From NCBI RefSeq assembly GCF_003325475.1, contig NZ_CP029495.1, forward strand, positions 558,001-622,000: 64,000 nt of DNA, given 5' to 3'. A program made the translations under genes and the position numbers. Origin of the DNA: Chromobacterium phragmitis (GTDB taxonomy: Bacteria > Pseudomonadota > Gammaproteobacteria > Burkholderiales > Chromobacteriaceae). Below are positions 23,585-29,926 of the stretch, in pieces; within the stretch, counting starts at the first letter, position 1, and each line of letters begins with the position of its first letter. The notes under the pieces were generated by a model, which was not told where the DNA came from, did not search any database, and saw nothing but the letters and a program-made list of their open reading frames with translations.

Positions 23585-24454
23585 ATGCCCACACAGGAAA
23601 CCCTGATCCCGCTGTCCGGCTGGCGCCGCAAGCTCTATATCATCATCTACGAGGCCGATACCCGCGCCGGACGGATTTTCGACATGGCGCTGATCATCGC
23701 CATCCTGATCTCCGTCGCCTGCGTGATGCTGGAAAGCGTGTCGTCGATACGCCAGCGCTACGGCACGCTGCTGACCGCGCTGGACTGGACCTTCACCATC
23801 CTGTTCACCATCGAATACGCGCTGCGGCTGATCTGCGTGCACAAGCCGTTGCGGTACGTGAAAAGCTTCTTCGGCATCATCGACCTGCTGTCCATCCTGC
23901 CGCTGTACCTAGGCCTGTTCATCCCGGAAAGCCGCTTCCTGGCCGACGTCCGCATCCTGCGGCTGCTCAGGATGTTCCGCATCCTCAAGCTCAGCCGCCA
24001 TCTGGGCGAAGCCGCGCAGCTGCAGAAAGCCTTGATGGCCAGCCGCCGGAAAATCACCGTGTTTCTGGTCACCGTGGTGCTGCTGGTCATCATCCAGGGC
24101 ACCCTGATGTATGTGATAGAAGGCCCCGAGCACGGCTTCACCAGCATTCCGGTCAGCATCTACTGGGCCATCGTCACCCTGACCACCGTCGGCTTCGGCG
24201 ACATCACGCCCAAAACGCCGATGGGCCAGGCGCTGGCCAGCCTGGTGATGATCACCGGCTACGGCATCATCGCGGTGCCCACCGGCATCGTCAGCGCCGA
24301 GATCGCCCGCAGCACCGCGAACGAGCCTTCCGACAACCGCTCCGCCACCCGGCTGTGCCCGCACTGCTTCAGCGAGGGCCATGACTGGGACGCGCGCCAC
24401 TGCAAGCACTGCGGCGGCCAGCTGCCGCGGCCCGCCAAAGGCGAGGTCAGCTGA
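23585..24454 (+). CDS. Voltage-gated-like potassium channel with C-terminal zinc ribbon
   Basis: 289 aa from the ATG at 23585. Six membrane segments are visible: S1 near residues 33-50, an arginine-rich S4 (RILRLLRMFRILKLSRH), and a pore with the selectivity filter TLTTVGFGDITP, so K+ selectivity is expected. The C-terminus carries CPHCFSEGHDWDARHCKHCG, a four-Cys zinc ribbon not found in classic bacterial Kv channels, after a short linker. The last 8 bp overlap the convergent macrodomain gene. The ribbon might act as a tetramerisation or sensing element. Confidence 0.88.
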   Translation: MPTQETLIPLSGWRRKLYIIIYEADTRAGRIFDMALIIAILISVACVMLESVSSIRQRYGTLLTALDWTFTILFTIEYALRLICVHKPLRYVKSFFGIIDLLSILPLYLGLFIPESRFLADVRILRLLRMFRILKLSRHLGEAAQLQKALMASRRKITVFLVTVVLLVIIQGTLMYVIEGPEHGFTSIPVSIYWAIVTLTTVGFGDITPKTPMGQALASLVMITGYGIIAVPTGIVSAEIARSTANEPSDNRSATRLCPHCFSEGHDWDARHCKHCGGQLPRPAKGEVS

Positions 24455-24956
24455 GCGCCCGGCGGTACGCCGCCAGCGCCCGCGCGTCGTAGGCCACCAG
24501 CCACGCCTCGCGCAGCGAATGGCCGCCGCCGGCCAGCCAGCCGCGCAGCTCGCGCACCGCCAGCGCGCAGGCCTCTTCCAGCGGATAGCCATATACGCCG
24601 CAGCTGATCGCCGGAAAGGCGATGCTCTCCACCCCGTGGCGCGCGGCCAGCTCCAGACTGCTGCGGTAGCAGGCCGCCAGCAAGGCCGGCTCGCCCCGCT
24701 GCCCGCCCTGCCATATCGGCCCAACGGTATGGATCACATAGCGGGCCGGCAGGGCGAAACCCGGCGTCAGCCTCGCCTCCCCGGTCGGGCAGCCGCCTAT
24801 GCCGCGGCAAGCCTCCAGCAGCGCCGGCCCCGCCGCGCGGTGGATCGCGCCGTCCACTCCTCCCCCGCCCAACAAGCTGCTGTTGGCGGCGTTCACGATG
24901 GCGTCCACCGCCAGCGTGGTGATGTCGTCCAGCCTGCACTTGAGCAAATCGTCCAT
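24447..24956 (-). CDS. Macrodomain protein (O-acetyl-ADP-ribose deacetylase-like)
   Basis: 169 aa, a single macrodomain. VDAIVNAANSSLLGGGGVDGAIHRAAGP is the ADP-ribose-binding signature (NAAN and GGGGVDGAIH), followed by YVIHTVGPIW and FPAISCGVYGYP. YmdB-type members hydrolyse O-acetyl-ADP-ribose or remove ADP-ribose from proteins. Its 3' end overlaps the channel gene convergently. Its start is at the standard position of the family. Confidence 0.93.
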   Translation of the reverse strand: MDDLLKCRLDDITTLAVDAIVNAANSSLLGGGGVDGAIHRAAGPALLEACRGIGGCPTGEARLTPGFALPARYVIHTVGPIWQGGQRGEPALLAACYRSSLELAARHGVESIAFPAISCGVYGYPLEEACALAVRELRGWLAGGGHSLREAWLVAYDARALAAYRRALS

Positions 24957-25399
24957 GATGCCTCCTCCGCGTCCAGCTTACGCCCGATGCCGGGCCGGCA
25001 GAAGCCTAGCGGTGATATCATGACGAACCGGCGCGAAACGGCGGCGCTCGGCATGCCTCCAGCATCGCTGCGGCGCAGCGGACACCGCCGCAATGCCGCA
25101 CATAGCAAGCGATTACTCAAGCGATGCCGCAGGCGCAACATGCCGACGTCAATTCCATTCGGTTAATCCTGCCTGCAGGCGGCTCTCGGCCGCGCCGCCA
25201 GCCCGCCTGTGGATAACTTTGTTGACAAGTCTGTGCGCAGATCGCGTAAACCCTTGTCCAAGCAGGCTTGCGGCGATTTTTCACGCCGGGGATTGATTTT
25301 TGCAAACCATTGATTTCATTGCGTTTAGATTCAGATATCGAACGCTACGCAAGCGGAGCCTCGACTGCGCCGCTCGAATCTTTGCTCTAGCGAGACACT
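24957..25399. other. Intergenic region before xseA, with one DnaA-box match
   Basis: About 440 bp with no supported gene. TGTGGATAA at 25208-25216 is a perfect DnaA box (complement TTATCCACA), followed by TTGTTGACAAG. The sequence becomes less GC-rich towards 25320, where the xseA promoter probably lies. One box is not evidence of an origin. Confidence 0.4.
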
Positions 25400-26770
25400 G
25401 TGGATCACTTGACAAGACAAAATTTCCCTGATCGCCAGGACGTGATCAGCGTTTCCTCGCTGAACCGGATGGCCCGCGATCTGCTGGAAGCCGGCATTCC
25501 GCCGGCATGGATAGGCGGGGAGATTTCCAACCTGACGCTGGCGGCCTCCGGCCACGCTTATTTCTCGCTGAAGGATGGCGGCGCCCAGGTGCGCTGCGTG
25601 ATGTTCCGCCATAAATTGTCCATGTTGCCTTTCCGGCCGCAGGAAGGGATGCAAGTGGAGCTGCGCGGCCAGGTGACCCTGTACGAGGCGCGCGGCGAGT
25701 TTCAGATCAGCGTCGGCGAAATGCGCTCGGCCGGCCTGGGCAGATTGTACGAAGCCTTCGAGCGACTGAAGGCCAAGCTGCAGGCCGAAGGTCTGTTCGA
25801 CAATGCGCGCAAGCGCGAACTGCCTGCCCATCCGGCAGCCATCGGCATCGTCACCTCCCCCGCCGCCGCCGCGCTGCGCGACGTGGTCAGCACGCTGCGC
25901 CGCCGCATGCCCGGCATTCCGGTGGTGCTCTATCCCGCGCAAGTCCAGGGCGAAAGCTCCGCCAAGCAAATCGCCGAGGCCATCCGCGCCGCCGGCGAGC
26001 GCAAAGAGGTCGACGCGCTGATCATCTGCCGAGGCGGCGGCAGCATCGAGGACTTGTGGTCGTTCAACGAGGAAATCGTCGCCCGCGCGGTGGCGGACTG
26101 CCCCATTCCCACCATCAGCGGGGTCGGCCACGAAACCGATTTCACCATCTGCGACTTCGTCGCCGACCGCCGCGCGCCGACGCCGACCGCCGCCGCGGAG
26201 CTGGTATCGCCCAACCGCGAGCATCTGGCCCTCCAGCTGGAACAAACCAAACGCGCGCTGGAACGGGCGCTGGGCCGTCTGTTGATGGACAAGACCCAAC
26301 AGTTGGACTTTCTCGGCCGCCGCCTGCTCCATCCCGGCGCCAAGCTGCGCGCCCAAAGCGAGCGGCTGGGCGCGCTATCGCAGACGCTGAGGCAACGCGT
26401 GCAAACTGCCTTCGAACAAGGCCGCTGGCGGCTGCAGCTGGCCGGCACCCGCCTGGCCCGCCACCAGCCAGACCTGGCCGGACAGCGCCAGTCGCTGCAG
26501 CAAAGACAGGCCGCGTTGCTGCGCGCGCGCGACCGGCTGCTGGAGCGGCGCGCCCAGCGCCTGGCGCAACTGGCGTCCACGCTGACCGCGCTCAACCCGG
26601 AAGCGGTGCTGGCCCGAGGCTACGCCATCGTGCAAAAGCAGGATGGCCGCGCGGTGAAAAATCCGGCCGAGCTCGCCGACCATGAAAAGGTGACGCTGAC
26701 GCTGGCTGAAGGCCGCGCCGAAGCCCGCATCGAACGCCCGCAAGGCGCACAGGCGCAGTTGCCGTTTTAA
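25400..26770 (+). CDS. xseA: Exodeoxyribonuclease VII large subunit
   Basis: 456 aa. The GTG at 25400 is the likely start, since DVISVSSLNRMARDLLE follows directly as in the family. An N-terminal OB fold (IGGEISNLTLAASGHAYFSLKD) precedes the catalytic region with GIVTSPAAAALRDVVSTLRRR and ICRGGGSIEDLWSFNEE, and HETDFTICDFVADRRAPTPTAAAE, then a long coiled coil. It degrades single-stranded DNA with XseB, which is not in the window. Confidence 0.94.
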   Translation: MDHLTRQNFPDRQDVISVSSLNRMARDLLEAGIPPAWIGGEISNLTLAASGHAYFSLKDGGAQVRCVMFRHKLSMLPFRPQEGMQVELRGQVTLYEARGEFQISVGEMRSAGLGRLYEAFERLKAKLQAEGLFDNARKRELPAHPAAIGIVTSPAAAALRDVVSTLRRRMPGIPVVLYPAQVQGESSAKQIAEAIRAAGERKEVDALIICRGGGSIEDLWSFNEEIVARAVADCPIPTISGVGHETDFTICDFVADRRAPTPTAAAELVSPNREHLALQLEQTKRALERALGRLLMDKTQQLDFLGRRLLHPGAKLRAQSERLGALSQTLRQRVQTAFEQGRWRLQLAGTRLARHQPDLAGQRQSLQQRQAALLRARDRLLERRAQRLAQLASTLTALNPEAVLARGYAIVQKQDGRAVKNPAELADHEKVTLTLAEGRAEARIERPQGAQAQLPF

Positions 26771-27369
26771 GCGCCGTCAAGCGGCATCTTCCGGCGCGGC
26801 TTTTACGCCCCCGCCTCGGCTCCGGGGCGGGAACCCATTCTTCGCGCCAAGACCCGACAGGCCCCGCTCCGTCCAGCCCGCCGCAAAGTAGCCGTATCCG
26901 CCCGCAGTCCTCGTCCCTCCTCTCCGCCTTGTACGCATTTTTTGATGCCCGCGGGAATACGCCATCCTCCGCCATTCCATATCAAGGCCCGGCGTTTTCA
27001 TTGCATCTATTCAATATCAACTTATTTCCATAAAAATAATCATATTCAATCCAATTTAAATTCAGGATTTATTTCCGTTCGGCATTTTCTTTTTCGCGCC
27101 GCTTTTTTACTAAAACACTCGATTATTGACCTGGGTTAAGACTTCCAGATTGACGTTGTCATCACTCTTTGCCATCATTCGCAGCGACAAAATAAATTAA
27201 AAATTGCCAAAAATTTTAATTTTCTAGCATTAATTTATTGAACTTAGGCCGGAATGAAAATGTTTTATACAAAACAGCAGGCTGCAAACCGTCCACGCCC
27301 GACTTTGCCGCTTCCCGTTTCGCCATCAAATACAGCAGTTTATAAAACATCAAACCAGGAGCATGAAAA
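26771..27369. other. Intergenic region, GC-rich then AT-rich, upstream of the peptide unit
   Basis: About 600 bp with no convincing gene. GCGCCG/CGGCGC arms at 26771-26797 followed by GGCTTTTA may end xseA. From about 27000 the sequence turns strongly AT-rich, with an imperfect inverted repeat around AAATTAAAAATTGCC...AAAAATTTTAATTTT (27195-27225). The promoter for the double-glycine peptide genes is expected in 27120-27350. The composition change suggests this unit was acquired. Confidence 0.5.
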
Positions 27370-27546
27370 ATGAAACCGCATAACATTCACGCCATCGCCG
27401 AATTTGAAAAACAGCTGCAAGAAAGCTTGGAGTTGGCTCAAATCATCAAACTGAGCGCCGAGGAAATTGAAACCGTCAGCGGCGGCTCGCAAGAAAACCC
27501 TCCGCGCCTGACAGGGAAAATCGTGCTGCCGCCGGCAGGAAAATAA
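27370..27546 (+). CDS. Double-glycine-leader peptide A (RiPP or microcin-type precursor candidate)
   Basis: 58 aa. An N-terminal leader ends in LSAEEIETVSGG (Gly38-Gly39), which matches the L-S-x-x-E-L/I-x-x-V-S-G-G signature recognised by bacteriocin-type C39 peptidase exporters. The predicted 19-residue product is SQENPPRLTGKIVLPPAGK: proline-rich, basic and cysteine-free. A paralogue with the same leader lies at 28088-28276, with a Cys-rich protein between. No transporter or known maturase is adjacent. Export by a distant peptidase-containing ABC transporter is inferred. A two-codon ORF with an ATG at 27363 is not the start. Confidence 0.75.
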   Translation: MKPHNIHAIAEFEKQLQESLELAQIIKLSAEEIETVSGGSQENPPRLTGKIVLPPAGK

Positions 27547-27605
27547 GCGCTCGCATCATTTCACCCGACAACCGTTCGCTTATTTGAATATCCGGCAGGC
27601 ACATC

Positions 27606-28055
27606 ATGAAACACGATCAATCCAAACTTTGTCCCAGCTCTACTTTCGAAGGCGAAGGCAATATGGTGTTCGGCATCGTAGGCGGCAGCGCGCAAAACCG
27701 CCGCGTGATCTATCTGAAACAGATGATGCCTGCCGCGCAAGTCGACAGAGCCCGCCTGGGCGACATCGCGCCCGAGGAAATATTCCGCACCGCCGGCCCC
27801 TGCGCGCAAACCGAATGCGCCCACCACGACAACGCCGGCTCGCGCTGCACGCTGGCCCAGCGCGTGGTGGCCCAAACCGCCGAAGTGGTGGACAAGCTGG
27901 CTTACTGCGCGATACGCCCTCGCTGCATGTGGTGGAGCCAGCATGGCCAGGATGCCTGCGCCCGCTGCCCGCAAGTGGTGTCGATGGACCGGCTTCCGAG
28001 CGACGCCATCGCCCAAGCCCGCATTCCCCCGCAACCCGCCGCCGCGGGCTGCTGA
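27606..28055 (+). CDS. Cysteine-rich protein between two double-glycine peptides, possible maturation or partner protein
   Basis: 149 aa. The N-terminal part (FEGEGNMVFGIVGGSAQNRRVIYL) precedes an ordered set of cysteines: C-x4-C-x9-C in GPCAQTECAHHDNAGSRC, then C-x5-C-x10-C-x2-C in CAIRPRCMWWSQHGQDACARC. This spacing suggests a metal or Fe-S site. Proteins of this look occur as hypotheticals in other bacteria, but I cannot name a characterised family. Position between the two precursor genes on the same strand makes a peptide-linked role likely; the chemistry is unknown. No signal peptide is seen. Confidence 0.65.
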   Translation: MKHDQSKLCPSSTFEGEGNMVFGIVGGSAQNRRVIYLKQMMPAAQVDRARLGDIAPEEIFRTAGPCAQTECAHHDNAGSRCTLAQRVVAQTAEVVDKLAYCAIRPRCMWWSQHGQDACARCPQVVSMDRLPSDAIAQARIPPQPAAAGC

Positions 28056-28087
28056 ATCTGACATTCAACGTTTAAAAGGAAATCGCC

Positions 28088-28276
28088 ATGAAAAGCCAGA
28101 CCATCCAAACCTCGGAATGGGATAGCCAACTGGAGCAAAGCCTGGAGATCGCGCAGATGGTGCGCCTGAGCAGCGAAGAGATAGAATGCGTGTCCGGCGG
28201 GCAAGCCAACAACGGCCCCACCACCGGCTTCGTGCCGCGCAAGCCGCCGGTCACCGGCTTCGTGCCGCAGCCATGA
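28088..28276 (+). CDS. Double-glycine-leader peptide B with a repeated proline-rich core
   Basis: 62 aa behind AAGGAAA. The leader SQLEQSLEIAQMVRLSSEEI ends at CVSGG (Gly37-Gly38) and aligns with peptide A (QLQESLELAQIIKLSAEEI). The 24-residue product begins QANNGPT and then contains TGFVPRKPPV and TGFVPQP, an internal repeat of TGFVP with 10-residue period. Peptide A has a related TGKIVLPP. The product is basic, Pro-rich and Cys-free; the only Cys is in the leader. This resembles a secreted antimicrobial or signalling peptide. No immunity gene is recognised. Confidence 0.75.
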   Translation: MKSQTIQTSEWDSQLEQSLEIAQMVRLSSEEIECVSGGQANNGPTTGFVPRKPPVTGFVPQP

Positions 28277-28302
28277 TGCGCCGATGGCGCGGACCATGAA
28301 AA

Positions 28303-28324
28303 AGGCCGCTCTCTCGAGCGGCCT
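28303..28324 (+). terminator. Hairpin ending the peptide unit, convergent with ispH
   Basis: AGGCCGCTC TCTC GAGCGGCCT, a 9-bp stem, lies 26 bp after peptide B, flanked by AAAAA on the left. Because ispH arrives from the other side, it may serve both directions; the A-run gives a U-tract for the minus strand. Confidence 0.65.
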
Positions 28325-28347
28325 CGCCGTTTCCGCGGCAAGCGGCG

Positions 28348-29283
28348 TCAGGCTTGCGGACGCAGCGCCGGCGGCAACGCGAACACCGTGCTCTCCTCCA
28401 CGCCGGGCAGCTCGGTCACCTGGGTGACATCGAAAGCCTTGATGCGGTCGATCACCGCCTGCACCAGCACCTCCGGCGCGCTGGCGCCGGCGGTGACGCC
28501 GACGCGGCGTTTGCCGGCAAACCATTCCGGCTCCAGCAGGCTGGCATTGTCCACCATGTAAGCGTCCACACCCTTCAGCGCCGCCACTTCGCGCAGGCGG
28601 TTGGAATTCGAGCTGTTGGGCGAGCCTACCACCACCACGATGTCGCACTGGTCGGCCAACTGCTTCACCGCGTCCTGGCGGTTTTGCGTGGCGTAACAGA
28701 TGTCGTCCTTCTTCGGACTGTGGATGCTTGGGAAGCGGGCCTTCAGCGCGGCAATGATGTCTCGGGTCTCGTCCACCGACAGCGTGGTCTGGCTGACGTA
28801 GGACAGCGCATCCTCGCGCTTGACCTGCAGCGCGGCGACATCTTCGACCGTTTGCACCAGATACATGCCGGAATCCACCTGGCCCATCGTGCCTTCCACT
28901 TCCGGATGGCCGGCATGGCCGATCATGATGATTTCCATCTCGGCCTTGTGCATCCGCTTCACTTCGACATGCACCTTGGTCACCAGCGGACAGGTGGCGT
29001 CGAACACCGTCAGCCCCAGCGCCTCGGCCTCCGCCCGCACCGACAGCGGCACGCCGTGGGCGGAATAGATCAGCGTGCTGCCCGGCGGCACGTCCTTCAA
29101 TTCCTCGATGAACACCGCGCCCTTGCTCCGCAGATCATCCACCACGAAACGGTTGTGCACCACCTCGTGGCGCACGTAGATGGGCGCGCCGTAGAGCTCG
29201 ATCGCGCGCTCGACGATGGCGATGGCCCGGTCCACCCCGGCGCAGAACCCGCGCGGGTTGGCGAGCATGATGGTCTTCGTCAT
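28348..29283 (-). CDS. ispH: 4-hydroxy-3-methylbut-2-enyl diphosphate reductase
   Basis: 311 aa. ANPRGFCAGVDRAIAIVERA (first Fe-S Cys), FDATCPLVTKVH (second Cys), ADQCDIVVVVGSPNSSNSNRL (third Cys and substrate-binding Ser/Asn) and the catalytic Glu in HPEVEGTMGQ are all present. It performs the last step of the non-mevalonate isoprenoid pathway. It is the last gene of ribF-ileS-lspA-ispH on this strand, an order conserved in many proteobacteria. Confidence 0.96.
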   Translation of the reverse strand: MTKTIMLANPRGFCAGVDRAIAIVERAIELYGAPIYVRHEVVHNRFVVDDLRSKGAVFIEELKDVPPGSTLIYSAHGVPLSVRAEAEALGLTVFDATCPLVTKVHVEVKRMHKAEMEIIMIGHAGHPEVEGTMGQVDSGMYLVQTVEDVAALQVKREDALSYVSQTTLSVDETRDIIAALKARFPSIHSPKKDDICYATQNRQDAVKQLADQCDIVVVVGSPNSSNSNRLREVAALKGVDAYMVDNASLLEPEWFAGKRRVGVTAGASAPEVLVQAVIDRIKAFDVTQVTELPGVEESTVFALPPALRPQA

Positions 29284-29374
29284 CCGTATGTCCTCAATCA
29301 GGCCAGGGTCTTGCCCGGCGAATGCGCGAATGGCCCGCGCCGCGGGCCATCGCTTCGATCAATCGCCGCCTCGC

Positions 29375-29875
29375 TTAGCGCGACGGCTTCTTCATGCTGT
29401 CCAGCACCATCAGCGCCGCGCCGACGCAGATGAAGGAGTCGGCCAGGTTGAACGCCGGGTAGTACCACTGGTTGTAGTAGTGGATCATGATGAAATCGAT
29501 CACGTGGCCGTAGGCCAGGCGGTCGATCACATTGCCCAGCGCGCCGCCCATGATGAGGGCCGCCGCCAAATTCATCATGCCGGAGAAACGCCGTTTGACG
29601 ATGTTCCAGCCCAACCAGCCGGATACGGAAAAAGCGAGCGCGGTGAACAGATATTTCTGCCAGCCGCCGGCGTCGTGCAGAAAACTGAATGCCGCGCCGG
29701 GATTGTAGACCAGAGTAAAGTTGAAGAAACCTTCCACTACCGGCCGGATTTCACCGTACTGGAAACGGCTGTTGAAATACAGCTTGCTGATCTGGTCCAG
29801 TACGATCACCAGGGCCGCCAGCGCGAACCACTTGGGCCAGCTGCGGGCGCCAGGCATAGTCATTGCGGAATCCAT
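29375..29875 (-). CDS. lspA: Lipoprotein signal peptidase
   Basis: 166 aa with four membrane segments. Catalytic Asp residues lie in GALGNVIDRLAYGHVIDFI and YPAFNLADSFICVG. It cleaves prolipoproteins before the lipidated Cys in the inner membrane, and several such substrates (BamC, the 22387 and 43959 lipoproteins) are encoded in this window. An alternative start at the second Met (MTMPGARSW) is equally plausible. It sits between ileS and ispH. Confidence 0.95.
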   Translation of the reverse strand: MDSAMTMPGARSWPKWFALAALVIVLDQISKLYFNSRFQYGEIRPVVEGFFNFTLVYNPGAAFSFLHDAGGWQKYLFTALAFSVSGWLGWNIVKRRFSGMMNLAAALIMGGALGNVIDRLAYGHVIDFIMIHYYNQWYYPAFNLADSFICVGAALMVLDSMKKPSR

Positions 29876-29926
29876 CTGTCGGTATCCATGGGCAGGCGGG
29901 GCCGCCTGGGCGGCCCCGTCGGATGA

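Noticed and set aside
25208..25216. Replication origin near the DnaA box
   Set aside because: Only one box is present and no dnaA, dnaN or AT-rich unwinding array is nearby.
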